Source: Carettochelys insculpta
Lineage: Eukaryota > Chordata > Testudines > Carettochelyidae
DNA length: 64,000 bases
Direction of reading: 5' to 3'
Assembly: GCF_033958435.1 (NCBI RefSeq)
Contig: NC_134161.1
Location: 6,448,001-6,512,000, forward strand
The notes under the pieces: model-generated
What the model was told of the DNA's origin: nothing
Seen by the model: only the letters and a program-made list of their open reading frames with translations
Database searches by the model: none
Position numbers and translations under genes: made by a program
Shown: positions 21,241 to 31,646 of the stretch, one piece after another
Layout of the letters: each line of letters opens with the position of its first letter
How positions within the stretch are numbered: the stretch's first letter is position 1

Positions 21241-22110
21241 CTCAGTGATTGTTTCCTTGAGCCTATCTAAACTCCTGGAGTCTGGCAGGAAGTATCCAGA
21301 AACAGTGTGGAGATTTAGAGAGTAGCTGTGTTTGTCTTGCTTCTGAATGTCTGGTATTGACCTTGACTCTGACTTGGATTCTGACTCCCGGTGAACTCCT
21401 GGAATCCCATTGTGCACTCTGGTTCCTGCTATTCACCTTGGGCCTGATTCCTGACTCAGCTGGACTCTGATACTGGCTCTCACCCATGTCTTCAGTTTCT
21501 GGCTGCCAAGCTGCTGTGTGCTGGGGATTTACGAGTTCTCTTTTTCATTACTCTTCCTCATGCTGTTGCTGTCCCATGAGCAGAGGCTATCATGACTTAA
21601 TGTGAATTGCTATAAGCAATGAAGAGTAGATTATAAGACTCTTAGTTTTAACGGAAATATTACAGTTGGCTTTACAGGTTCATTCCAAGCCCAGTAAAGT
21701 ATATTCATTATTCAGCGTTGGCAGCCACAAACATTGAAAAATCATGTCTCTGAAGTCACAAGATCTTTTACAAATAGAAAATTTGGGGTTCTTATAATTT
21801 GCTTTCAAGATTTTTAACTCTCGTGCTCAATTCACATCTTCAGCTTTTTCTCGGCAACCATGAGAGCGAGACACTTTCGTTTAAAAAAAAAAAGTTTGGT
21901 TGAGAATCTTACATAATCACATGACTCCAGGAGCTGGGGCTTTCAGCAAATTGTCAAATACCACAAATCTCAAGATAAGATCATGAGTTTTTGCCACACA
22001 GAATGCGCACAGCTTTTCAAACAAGCGGTTATGCTGAAAAGCAGGAACAGTTCCAAAGGGTTTGGCTCAGATGAGAATCAAAAACTGTGATGCCCAGTGC
22101 GTGTGCTGGC
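21241..22110. other. No recognised feature
   Basis: No repeat or gene recognised. Confidence 0.4.
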
Positions 22111-22285
22111 CAGTGTTCCCCCTAACTTTTTTCCATTCATGTGCACTGAGGCATGTGTCAATGTGCACCCCCAGTGGAAACACACACTGGCTGCTGTGGG
22201 CACTGTGTACTCTCTGCTAACCAGCTGAGCAGCATTTGAATCTGTCCTGGGTGGCTGCTCAAGTGCTCAGCTTACAGAGAAAACT
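22111..22285 (+). mobile_element. hAT-type MITE
   Basis: CAGTGTTCCCCCTAACTTTT begins it. TGTGCACTGAGGCATGTGTC, CCCCCAGTGGAAACACACA and CTAACCAGCTGAGCAGCATT follow the same order as the copy at 16339. The right end is degraded (AGAAAACTG). Confidence 0.7.
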
Positions 22286-24439
22286 GGCATTGACCTCTTC
22301 TTTGGGGTGAATTTCACACAGAAGGGCAAATGTCAGAGTTCTGACCCTGAGACCCGGGTATTGCAGTATCCCACAAAGCTGTGCTATTTTCCCATACTTC
22401 ATTCCTTGGGGAGGTGGTTTGGTCCTGAAATATTTAACAGTTTATGCTTTTCCTGCATGGTAACGAGTTCCTACCTAAGGCAATGGAGAATGTTGCAACT
22501 GACAATCTGAGTTATTAGCAAGCTTTTGGGCACAGTGAGATCAGAAGATATTTCACTCCTAAGTCCACAATAAGTCATGATAGATTGTGCTTCATTAGGC
22601 CACTTATGCCTTGAGCGCTTTGCAAGGTTAGACCAAATTCAACCAGTCAGGAATAAGTTACTGCCCCATACAACATGCCCTGTCTTGCTTTATAGGCAAA
22701 AGATTTGTATGATCTGGTTTTAATACTAGTAACCTTCCAGCCTGTTGAATGCCACGTCTGACTGACTGAGATGGGGAAAGGGCCACCAGGAGTAACTTTC
22801 AGATAAGTTTTTTGCCTTTGAGGCATGCATGCCCACTTGTCATATCCAGTAGCACTCTCGTCAGAAGCATAAAACTTACCCTTGAAAGTGGCCCTGATTA
22901 ACTATGGAAGACCTTGGAGAGGCACAGGGAGGGGAGGCAGGTACAAAGAGACAGAGAGAGGATGCTGGTACTGCTGTGTCATCAGTCTTAGCCTGCACGG
23001 CCTCCCACATACCATACATAGATTCTATTTGTGAAAGAATTTCACTATTTCCTATCCTGTGTTCAGCTATCACCTTTGGTTACTAGTTACACCCTGAATC
23101 CTTTGCAAAGATAAATGCAATGGTTTACAGGAAGCACTGCTGGGGTTTAGTGAGGTCTAATTAAATAGTATTTTTACACTGGGATCTCCCAGCTCCTATT
23201 CACGATCCCAACTCCCACTGGCATTTTTAAAAATGTTAGTCTTAAAGCACCAGTGGGGTGAAGCATCTAAGCCAGTCAGCAGGCAGGCAGTGACTAGAAT
23301 TTAGGAGTTCTGAGCTTGTTCCTGTCAACCTGAGTCTCATTTCATGTTTTGGTTTCCAATGAGTTTCTTCAAAGAATTTGTGTTTTCATGGAACCTCTAT
23401 AAATTTTAAAATTAGCTGATTTTTGTAAAATCAAATAAAATCTTCAGGAACTTTGGAACAAAACCTTTCTGCATGAACCGGGATATTTACCACCATTGCC
23501 AGGAAGGCACCCCTCTCCCACCCCACTGCACAAAAAAACCACCACCACAAACTCCTAATCAGAGCAGAGTTTCCTATAACTAGAGGAGTGAAATAAAAAT
23601 AACAGTTCCATGAAGTCCAGCATGGACCTTGCTACATCAGTCTCATCGACAAGCAAGGTTCTCGGATGCTATGATGTTGGGAGGGGTGGTAAAACACAAC
23701 CTTCAAATAGATTAAGTTTTTCTCCAGCTGCAGTGCCAAATATTAGCATTACCACAGATTTACTGTGCTGGTCGCTACACATAGCGTAAAAGGATATTTA
23801 AAACACCACCCCCTTATTAGGAGGTGATGCTCTTTTGCAATTGCAGCTATTTGGGAGTAAGCAATAGATGGCGCTCTATAGCTGCTTTTTCACCCGCCAT
23901 TGGCAGGAAGAACACAAAGGACAGGGGTCTGATGCTCTCCCCGGCTGTTTTTTGTAAACTTTCTTATTATTCTGAAATATTATCTCTATCCCTCTTAACT
24001 TACAGGACCTTCCTGAGCAGGCAAAATACAGTCATTTCTGGTCAATACAGGTGGTAGTGTGCGAAGTATGTTTCCAGAGCTAAGAATTACAGGTGATTAA
24101 AGACATAATTTAGTTTGCTAGTTGGATCATGCAATGGAAATGAAAGTCACACCAATAAAGAGGCTTTGCATAACTAAACTTGCATTATAGCTTAGCCTGC
24201 AAGTAGTTGCATTCCTTGTCTGACCACAGTCAGGGCACTAACACTTCAAGCAAAGCACTTAAGCACGTGCTTAAATTCATGAACACAAGTAGAGTCTCAT
24301 CACATCACTGAGAATATTTGCTTAAAATTAAAGATGCAGTTAAATGTCTTATTGGATTATCATTTAGCCCCTTTTTAGGAATGACTCCTTAACTCAAGAT
24401 GGGTGATTTTTTTTTTTTTTTTAATCCCAATTCTTTCTG
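22286..24439. other. No recognised feature
   Basis: Mixed composition. 23260-23330 vaguely resembles the reverse complement of a MIR head. Nothing else is recognisable. Confidence 0.35.
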
Positions 24440-24725
24440 TGAAAAATGCAGATTCCGTGACGGCAAAACATTTTGTGAATTTGTGAGGGTTTGCTAAAAT
24501 GTTTTGGTTGGGGGAAAAACACTACAGAAATTCCAGAATGGTTAGTTTTGACATTTTTGGAAACAAAACACTTTGACTTTTTATTTGAAAAGACTTTTTA
24601 TTACGAAAAGTTCTTTAACCTTTCCTTTAAAAAATGAAACAAAATGCCTGATATTAAAGCTGTTTCATATCAAACAAAATTGCCTTCACTATTGCCTAAT
24701 ATTATGGCTATTTGAAAAATTCCAG

Positions 24726-24853
24726 CATCTGATGAAGTGAGTCTGTGCTCACGAAAGCTCATGCTCAAAACTTTTCTGTTAGTCTGTGAGGTGCCACAGG
24801 ACCCTTTGTTGCTGTTACAGATCCAGACTAACACGGCTTCCCCTCCGATACTT
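24726..24853 (+). mobile_element. Penelope-like 3' end, single-orientation copy
   Basis: This contains the ribozyme-like region (24729-24766), then TTTTCTGTTAGTCTGTGAGG, TGCCACAGGACCCTTTGTTG and the terminus ACTAACACGGCTTCCCCTCC. It is almost the same sequence as the right arm of the foldback at 28051. It starts just upstream of the hammerhead-like core. Confidence 0.8.
24729..24766 (+). ncRNA. Hammerhead-ribozyme-like motif
   Basis: CTGATGA core, one unpaired A, stem II GTGAG/CTCAC with loop TCTGTG, then GAAA. It continues with a 3-bp stem III (AGC-TCAT-GCT) and C at the cleavage position. Stem I is weak. PLEs are known to encode type I hammerheads with tiny stem III. Activity is unproven, and the extra A before stem II is atypical. 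Confidence 0.55.
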
Positions 24854-25080
24854 TCAGTGGAACAGTTTCTTTCATTTAAATCCCCCACAGAAATGAGTCT
24901 ATTTTGACAAAGTTTTCAATGGGGAAGTGTTGATGTTTCATACTGATAAGGTGCAAACGTTTCAAATTTATTATTCATTATCTTTTGACTTTTAGATCAT
25001 CTTCTATCATCTTTGTTTATTATTGACATTGAAACAAAATGAATCAAAATGATAGCCATCACTGATAAGCAGGAAAAATT

Positions 25081-26868
25081 TCTGGCACTGTTTGCAGTCC
25101 AAAAATAGCAGGTTGCCTTCCTGTTTCTGTATGTGGGTTCTCACGTGTAAGCACATCTATACACTTAGTTCTTTCTGTGGGGTGATGAATTACTGCTCCC
25201 TGCTGTATAACAACTTTTAAAAAATCCTGTTTCTTCCCCTTATGTAAAGCTTCTGTGCATGCTATGGAAGGGTTACAGCCACCAACTTTGAATCTGGATC
25301 TGATATTTTTCCATTGTTCTGGACAAAAGTTCTAACTGACCCCAGGCATGTCCCAGTTCTTGTCCTTTAATGTCAGTAGATTTTCTCCATGTTGTCCAAG
25401 GTCTTCGTCATTTGTGTTTTCCTTGCGGGTTCCATATGAGAGCTCGACAGACTAGGCTGGATGATGGTTTTCTGAGAGTGTAACCTAGCCATCCCCACTT
25501 TCTTCTCTTGATTTGAACGTTTTAAAGGGAGAAGCCTGTCCCACTAATGAAAACACAAACACACGTATCCTCTTCTCTGTAGTGCAGGCTCGGTCTGAAT
25601 ATCTCCCTTTATCTGCAGACAGTTGGGACTCTGCCAAACTGTAAAACATTACATGGAACCATGAAGGTTTGGTAAAGGCTGGTTTTGTTTCATTTGTGTT
25701 CCTCAGCTGATATCACATCAAAAAGCATCAAGGAAAATGTCATGGGATGATGGAAGTCTGAGATACCAATAGTTTAATTCTGATATTTGGTGCTGTTCCC
25801 TGGCATAATCTTGCCACATTGGAAAGTGATATTAGCTCAAATTCTGTGCTGCTGTAAATGGACAGAGCTCCATAAATTTCAGGGTTTTTACCCCATTGCT
25901 ACCAGCACAGAATTTAGTGTTGGGAACAGAATTCCAAAGAACCTCTTGGTTTGCAAGATGGGCATGCACGGTGTTGCAATGGGAGCACACAGTGGATTCC
26001 AGCCTTCAGTCTCTGTGCATTGTTTCAGCCCTGAGTACCAGGTTAAGCAAGAAGCCTGATCACGTGTTTTTTGTGCTTATCAGCTGAATGCTTTCCTCAA
26101 TTTTCTCTTCAGCATCAGTGCTGTGATTTATAGATGAACATGTTAGGTAATTTATCAAACCATGCACACCTCCATTGGGTATTTTTAAATTTCTGTGCAG
26201 CACACTTGAACTCCAAGAGAACCTAGTGTCTGAGCCCTCACAACCTGCAGTTGGTGAAGCATAAATGGTTATGCCATTGTTTAATGTGTAATCCAAACTG
26301 TGCTGGGTGCTATCCAATATGGAAATTCTGCCCTTCCACAAATATTAGCGCAACTTCAAATTCTTTCTTTGGAAATCACCTGGCTTAGCCTAATCTTAAA
26401 AAATGCAACGGACTCTTTCATGTTCAGTTTTAGCTCTTCGCAATAATTGTTATTTCAGTTGCAAACAAAGCCCAGCGTGAAAGTGGGGAACGCACGCCAC
26501 CTCTGTGAAATGACTCAAAGGGGAATTAATGAGGCAGAAGCTACATGCCAACTGAGACCTTGGTGTTGTGGTGACAAGGAAACTTCACCCGAGCCTAGAC
26601 CGGTGAATTTTTGTGAAAAATACCTGTTAATTCTCCAATGCCAGAAAAGCGAAGCCAACAACACCATGCGGTGACACAGCAATTCCATCGGGAGGTGGCG
26701 GGGGCTGAAGGAAGTGAAAGTGCTCCGGAGTCATATATGGCTCATTCATTTGATGTGGCTTGACATCAGCAACACCTTATTTCACACACAACTTCAAACT
26801 CCTGTTAAATGGTAGCAACTGTAACAACAAAGACTATATTGACTGGAGTAGAATTTACTGTGTTTAAA
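25081..26868. other. No recognised feature
   Basis: Several short frames, none with a family signature. No repeat named. Confidence 0.4.
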
Positions 26869-26904
26869 TCATAGAATCACAGAACACTAGAACTGGAAGG
26901 GACC

Positions 26905-27971
26905 TCAAGAGGTCATCAAGTCCAGTTCCCAGGCCTTCCCGAGTCTTGCTCGTAAATACACTGCCACAATGATTATCCTAGAAGCACTTTGCCAGCATAG
27001 GAGTATTGGTGTACCATCCCAACAAAGCACTCCTAAGACGTATGCAGCATGTACGAGTTTTATGTCCAGTTCCCTGCCCTCTTGGCAGGACCAAACACCA
27101 TCTAGATCATCCTTTGATAGGTGCCTGTCCAACCTGCTCTTAAATATCTCCAGAGATGGAGATTTCACAACCTCCACAGGCAATTTATTCCAGTGTTTAA
27201 CCACCCTGGCAGTAAGGAAGTTTTTCCTACTATCTAATCTCAACCTCCCTTGCTGCAGGTGAAGCCCATTGCTCCTTGTCCTACCCTCAGAGGCCAAGGA
27301 GAAAAATTTTTCTCCCTCCTCCTTGTAACCTTCTTTGAGGTACTTGAAAACTGCTACCATGTCCCCTCTAAATCTTTTCTTTTCTAAAGTAAACAAGCCC
27401 AGGTCTTTCAGTCTTCCCTCATAGCTCGTGTTCTTGAGATCTTTAATCATTCTTGTTGCTCTTCTCTGGACCTTTTCAAATTTCTCCATATCTTTCTTGA
27501 AAAGTGGTGCCCAGAACTGGACACAATACTCCAACTGAGGCCTAATGAGCGCTGAGGTGAGTGGAAGAATGACTTGCTGTAGCTTGCTCTCAACACTCCT
27601 GTTAATACAGCCCAGAATCACGTTTGCTTTTTTGGCAACAGGGTCACACTGTTGACTCATATTTATCTTGTTGTCCACTCTGACCCCTAAGTCCCTTTCC
27701 ACAATAGTCCTTCCGAGACAGTCACTTCCCATTTTATATGTATGAAGCTGTTTCTTCCCAAGTGGAGTACTTTACATTTGTCCTTATTAAACTTCATCCT
27801 GTTTACTTCAAACCATTTCTCCAGTTTGTCCAGATCATTTTGAATTCTGACACTATCCTCTAAAGCAGTTGCAACCCCTCCCAGCTTGGTATCATCTGCA
27901 AACTTAATAAGCGTACTCTCTACACCAATATCTAAGTAGTTGGTGAAGATATTGAATAGAACTGGTCCCAA
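26905..27971 (-). pseudogene. CR1 ORF2 reverse transcriptase, C-terminal part
   Basis: Two overlapping open stretches (27971-27687 and 27732-26905) cover the end of the CR1 reverse transcriptase. The first starts GPVLFNIFTNYLD and contains the catalytic box FADDTKLGG, then the thumb-like KLEKWFEVNRMKFNKDKCK. The second continues with VERDLGVRVDNKINMSQQC, LIRPQLEYCVQFWAPLFKKD, LEKKRFRGDMVAVFKYLKEG and HWNKLPVEVVKSPSLEIFKS, the canonical CR1 C-terminal sequence. A frameshift near 27700-27740 separates them. The N-terminal endonuclease and fingers are absent. The enzyme normally copies CR1 RNA at the nicked target; this copy is dead but relatively well preserved, and so fairly young. Its last ~45 codons run into the foreign insert. 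Confidence 0.85.
26931..27063. mobile_element. 133-bp insert in the CR1 3' region, 11-bp direct repeats
   Basis: It is flanked by GTCCAGTTCCC at 26920-26930 and 27064-27074. The insert includes GAGTATTGGTGTACCATCCC and GCAGCATGTACGAG. Read on the minus strand, it also forms the upstream part of the CR1 tail at 14839-14961. Its own family is unknown. Confidence 0.7.
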
Positions 27972-28095
27972 AACAGACCCCTGAGGAATCCCACTTGTTA
28001 TGCCCTTCCAGTGTGACTGTGAACCATTAATAACTACTCTCTGAGAACAGCAACGAAGGGTCCTGTGGCACCTTATAGACTAACAGAAAAGTTTA

Positions 28096-28133
28096 GAGCA
28101 TGAGCTTTCGTGAGCACAGACTCACTTCATCAG
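28096..28133 (-). ncRNA. Hammerhead-ribozyme-like motif, left arm
   Basis: The reverse complement reads CTGATGA, A, GTGAG-TCTGTG-CTCAC, GAA, AGC-TCAT-GCT, C: intact core, 5-bp stem II and 3-bp stem III. It faces the plus-strand copy 20 bp away. Confidence 0.5.
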
Positions 28134-28153
28134 ATGCACTTCATCAGGAGCAT

Positions 28154-28191
28154 CTGATGAAGTGAGTCTGTGCTCACGAAAGCTCATGCTC
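28154..28191 (+). ncRNA. Hammerhead-ribozyme-like motif, right arm
   Basis: Identical layout to the left-arm motif, on the plus strand. Together the two arms would form one long hairpin in RNA, which would compete with either ribozyme fold. Confidence 0.5.
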
Positions 28192-28618
28192 TAAACTTTT
28201 CTGTTAGTCTATAAGGTGCCACAGGACCCTTCGTTGCTGTTACAGATCCAGACTAACACGGCTGCCCCTCCGATCTCTGAGAACAGTTAACCAGCCAGTT
28301 CTGCACCCGCCGTATAGTGCCCCCATCTAAGCTGTATTTGCTTAGTTTATTGATAAGACTATCATGTGAGACTGTGTCAAATGCCCTACTAAAGTCCAGT
28401 TACCCCACTTCAACTGCCTCCCCCACTATCCACAGGACTTGTTATCCTGTCAAAAAAAAAAAAAAAAGCTGTCAGATTGGTCTGGCATGATTTGCTCTTT
28501 ACAAACCCATGCTGGCTGTTACCTATCACCTTATTTTCATCCAGATGTTTGCAGATGAATTCCTTAATTATTATTCCTTAATTCCAGTGCATATTGTATA
28601 TTACATTTCTTAACAGAT

Positions 28619-29041
28619 GGCTTCGTCTACATGTGAGGCTTTTCCCAGCAAAACTGGGCTTTTGTTCGGAAAACCTGTGGAGTGTCTACATGCAAAATGT
28701 GCTTTGTCAACAGTTTTGTCTTGAAAACCCAGCACCTCTTCCAGCAGCTTTATACCTCTCTCCGTTCAGGTATAATACCTCTCTCAACAGTGTGCTATTC
28801 ACAAAACAGCCATGTAGATGCTGTGGGGACCTTATGTTGACAGACAGGCTTCCAGTTCATTGGGCAGCCCTATTTGCAGAGCTTCTGGTTGGCCGTTCTG
28901 TCAAGAGAAGGTTGGGCAATCTGGCTGCTCTCTGTCGACAGAGTGGATTGCTCTTTTGATCTGTTTTTATGTGTAGACAGAAGTTTTGCCAGGAAATCTC
29001 TTCTGACAGTCATTTGTGTGGTTTCTTGTGTGGATGTAGCC
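28619..29041. mobile_element. Harbinger-type MITE, TTTTGTC-rich family
   Basis: The ends are GGCTTCGTCTACATGTG and GTGTGGATGTAGCC. Inside, AAAACTGGGCTTTTGTTC, GTTGACAGACAGGCTTCCAG and CTGTCGACAGAGTGGAT parallel the copy at 8074. No protein signature in the short frames. Confidence 0.7.
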
Positions 29042-29635
29042 GTAATGTATAACAATACAGAAACAGACCATATTTTAAGTCAGAAACACAATAGAGCAGA
29101 GCTAAGGTTGAGCTTTGAAGCCTAACTTTGCATTTTCTAATTTCTTAGCACTTTCTCCACTTTGCTATTTCCATCAAAGCTAGGTTTCTGGGGTGTGTGT
29201 GAGGCAGGGAGTGTGTGTTTGTTTGTTTGCATGGAATATCCTTGCTTGCAATGCCATGGTTATTGCCAGACAATCTCATGCCTCTAGCTGGAAATCAACA
29301 TAAAAATGCTGAGATATGTTCACTGCTTGGCTCACTTCCATACAGTTAGGTTTTTTTGGACTCTTTTTCCTATGTTATGCTTCCTATTTTGGAATTTGAG
29401 CTGGAGCAGGGTGGGTTCATGAATTTGATTTTTTTTTTTTTTTTAATGTGGCATTTCTTCATTTCTTTATTGCAGCGTATGGAATAATTACATAGCAATG
29501 CAGCACATAGTATAGATTACAATCTTGCTACGCATTAGCAAGGGTAACATTGGGGTGCAAAATTAGGGAAACATTAGGAACTGCATCACTTTCCTTCCTA
29601 GCTTATCATGAAAGCCCCTCAGTCTAGTGAAAAAT
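29042..29635. other. No recognised feature
   Basis: Contains a T-run at about 29430-29445; otherwise unremarkable. Confidence 0.4.
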
Positions 29636-29845
29636 GGGGAATGAGCGATAACTCAGTGGCTTGCCCATTGGCAGGCTAAACCCAAGGTTGTGAGTTCAGT
29701 CCACGAAGAGGCCACTTTAGAATCCGGGGCAATTAGATTTAAAAAAAAAAAAAATGTCAGGGATGGTGATTGGCCCTGCCAGGAGAGAGTGGATTGGATG
29801 ACTTCTGATGGTCTCTTCCAGTTCTATGAGATAGATATAGCTTCA
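29636..29845 (+). mobile_element. Cry I-like tRNA-derived SINE
   Basis: A tRNA-like head with A-box TAACTCAGTGG and B-box-like GTGAGTTCAGTCC comes first. An A-run, TTGGCCCTGCCAGG and a CR1-like tail GATGGTCTCTTCCAGTTCTA then AGATAGATATAG follow. This architecture matches the Cry I / tortoise Pol III SINE, restricted to cryptodiran turtles. Confidence 0.8.
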
Positions 29846-29962
29846 CCTTTCTTGTCTGGAAGAAGAGGTTGTTTTGAGGCCAACGTGAATATCTCTCCAC
29901 TAGCTAATCACAAAAGATTTTTGCAGCAGCCCTTTATTAACTGGATAAAGAGAAGCTCAGAG

Positions 29963-30140
29963 TAGTGTGCCCCGTAAACTGTGCACTTTTGCAGATTCTC
30001 AGGAGACAGTCAAATACTGCCCAGCTGGTTACCAGATCACCCCTAGCTAGGACTTATTTCTACTGGAGGTGCACATTCACACGTCTCAGTGCACATAAAA
30101 TTTATTCCACACATGGATGGAAAAATGTAGTGGGAACATG
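29963..30140 (-). mobile_element. hAT-type MITE, minus strand
   Basis: The same family as 16339, reversed: TAGTGTGCCCCGTAAACT at the left, CCAGCTGGTTACCAGATC, TTTCTACTGGAGGTGCACAT in the middle, and ATGGAAAAATGTAGTGGGAA at the right. Confidence 0.7.
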
Positions 30141-30567
30141 GGCCAGGATAATGAAGCACAGGGAAGTTCATCCAAATCTACCATGTGACCTATGAAATAC
30201 TCTCTTGTACCAGAGTGAGATCATAGTTCCAGGGTTACACCTGAACCTGGTTCATCTTTCTTGTTTTACGTTAGTTTTCTCCACAGAGGCAGGGCTCCTA
30301 TTGATTTTTTTGGGTGCCTACTTTAACTTACCTTGAAGGAGCCTGGCTTTTCAGAATGAGCGGAATACCTTTTCTCTTGGGATAAGCTCCCTTTAAGGTA
30401 CCTTGAGATAAGCACTGGAAACCACTAATCATTTTTGTAATACATTGGCTTGGATCTCAAAGCCTTCTGTTGTGAACTCTCACAGAAATACACCTTGTAT
30501 ATGCCTTTTCATCATTAAAATTTCTTCTCAATTATGAAAAAAAATTAATTATAGAAAGAACAATGTC
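30141..30567. other. No recognised feature
   Basis: No identifiable repeat or gene. Confidence 0.4.
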
Positions 30568-30580
30568 CATTGTACCATAG

Positions 30581-31044
30581 TATCAGAGAGGTAGCCATGT
30601 TAGTCCGTAGCTTCGAGAACAGCAAGAAGTCTTGTGGCACCTTATAGACTAACAGATATTTTGGAGCATAAGCTTTCATGGGCAAAGACCCATTTCATCA
30701 GATGCATGAGTGGTGGGGGTGGTTTCAGAAGGGTATTTAAAGAGTGGGGTCCCGGTAAGAGGGAGGGCCAAAGCTGACAAGGTCTATTCAGCAAGGTGGA
30801 AATGGCCCAGTATCAACAATACTTATCAAAAGAGGAAAAAACAAGTCAGATCAGACAGTGGGATGTTAACCCTTTGTCAGAGTCTAATGGGGAGATATTA
30901 GCACCCAGAGCAGACAAACTGCCTTTGTAAACTGCGAGCCACTCCCAGTCTCTGTTTAATCCTTGGCTAATGGAGTCAAATTTGCAAATCAATTGCAGCT
31001 CAGAGACTTCTCTCTCCCTTTGATTTTTTGAAATTTCTTTGTTT
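30581..31044 (-). mobile_element. Penelope-like element, 5'-truncated, with perfect 13-bp TSD
   Basis: TSD CATTGTACCATAG lies at 30568-30580 and 31045-31057. On the minus strand the copy starts in the end of the endonuclease ORF (a frame reading ELQLICKFDSISQGLNRDWE, matching the C-terminus of the remnant at 1029). It continues through a roughly 200-bp 3' UTR, the ribozyme-like region and the terminus GACTAACATGGCTACCTCTC. It is the cleanest non-foldback copy and defines the element's 3' end. Confidence 0.9.
30664..30701 (-). ncRNA. Hammerhead-ribozyme-like motif
   Basis: Minus strand: CTGATGA, A, stem II ATGGG-TCTTTG-CCCAT, GAA, stem III AGC-TTAT-GCT, C. Stem II carries a compensated base pair relative to the 28-kb copy (A-T in place of G-C at its base), which supports a paired stem. 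Stem I is not obvious. Confidence 0.55.
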
Positions 31045-31122
31045 CATTGTACCATAGCATTTTCACTTTCCATGTCGTGTGCTGGAACTTTTACTGTGGA
31101 AGATGTTGTGAATTTTAGTTAA

Positions 31123-31570
31123 TGTAGAATCATAGGACGGGAAGGAAAGGGATAGGACTTCAGAATTTGTGAAGTCCAGTTCCCTGCACTCATGGAAGAA
31201 CCAAGCACCATCTAGACCAGTGTTTCTTAAACTATGTTCTGTGGAAGACCTGAACATCTTGCAGGTGTGCTGTGAGCGTTTGGAAAAATAATTCAGGGTA
31301 TATATTTTCTGTTACTAAAACCAGATACAATATTACTTCTTCATTGCTATGATTGATATCTGATTAAATTACTTTGCTGAAAATGTTTTTGCTATATACA
31401 CTGCTCTTTTTTTCTTTTTTTGGTATGACAATTCTGGGCAATTTATTCCAGTGTTTAAGCAGCCTGGCAATTAGGAAGTTTTCCCTAATGTCCAACCTAA
31501 ACTTCCCTTGCTGCAGTCTGTCCATTGCTTCTAAACACGTCTCTAATGACAATCGTTTATTGCATCATGA
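31123..31570 (-). mobile_element. CR1 LINE 3' end, split by a 200-bp insertion
   Basis: 31123-31216 has the tail (GAATCATAGGACGGGAAGGA, ...CATCTAGACC). 31430-31570 resumes with CAATTTATTCCAGTGTTTAA and CTTCCCTTGCTGCAG. The intervening block begins CAGTGTTTCTTAAACTATGT, similar to hAT termini, but I see no clean TSD. Confidence 0.7.
31216..31425. mobile_element. Possible hAT-type insert in CR1
   Basis: It starts CAGTGTTTCTTAAACTATGT and includes CTGTGGAAGACCTGAAC and GTGTGCTGTGAGCG. The right end is not defined. Confidence 0.35.
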
Positions 31571-31646
31571 GTAGAAACAGCTGTTGCTACTTGTGATGGG
31601 ATGCACCTACCCCACACTGGGTCAGAAGGAGTTAACATACTCTGGG

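Larger units (their letters stand above)
24440..25080. repeat. AT-rich dispersed repeat (AAACAAAATG motif), split by a PLE tail
   Basis: Repeated variations of AAAACATTTTGTG, GGAAACAAAACACTTTGAC, ATGAAACAAAATGCC and, past the insertion, TTGAAACAAAATGAATCAAA. This looks like an old AT-rich transposable element common in turtles, class unknown. It is interrupted at 24726-24853. Confidence 0.4.
28051..28273. mobile_element. Penelope-like 3' end, foldback copy with 13-bp TSD
   Basis: It is inserted in the CR1. A perfect TSD TCTCTGAGAACAG lies at 28038-28050 and 28274-28286. The left arm (CAACGAAGGGTCCTGTGGCA onward) is the inverse of the right arm, which runs on to the element terminus GGCTGCCCCTCCGA. 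The left arm is about 40 bp shorter; its end abuts target ACAG, and ACAG also precedes the same point in the intact terminus. The centre lies at about 28134-28153, between two opposed ribozyme-like motifs. Confidence 0.9.
26869..28592 (-). mobile_element. CR1 LINE, 3' half of ORF2 and tail, minus strand
   Basis: The longest CR1 in the window. On the minus strand it runs from about 28592 (RT region) to the CR1 tail ending in CTATGAT at 26869. It is interrupted by a foldback PLE insertion (28051-28273, 13-bp TSD) and, near its 3' end, by a 133-bp insert (26931-27063) between 11-bp direct repeats. An A-run interrupts its sense at about 28451-28466. Confidence 0.9.

Noticed and set aside
28051..28273. 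CRISPR-like or regulatory hairpin
   Set aside because: The inverted repeat is explained by a PLE foldback insertion with TSD; there are no spaced direct repeats.
29636..29710. Possible tRNA gene
   Set aside because: The A- and B-box text belongs to the head of a Cry I-type SINE, with mutated A-box and no cloverleaf 3' half.
30581..31044. Reading the short PLE ends as a tRNA SINE because of the GTAGCC...GTTAGTC text
   Set aside because: Two copies join this terminus to GIY-YIG endonuclease remnants, so the family is PLE-derived.
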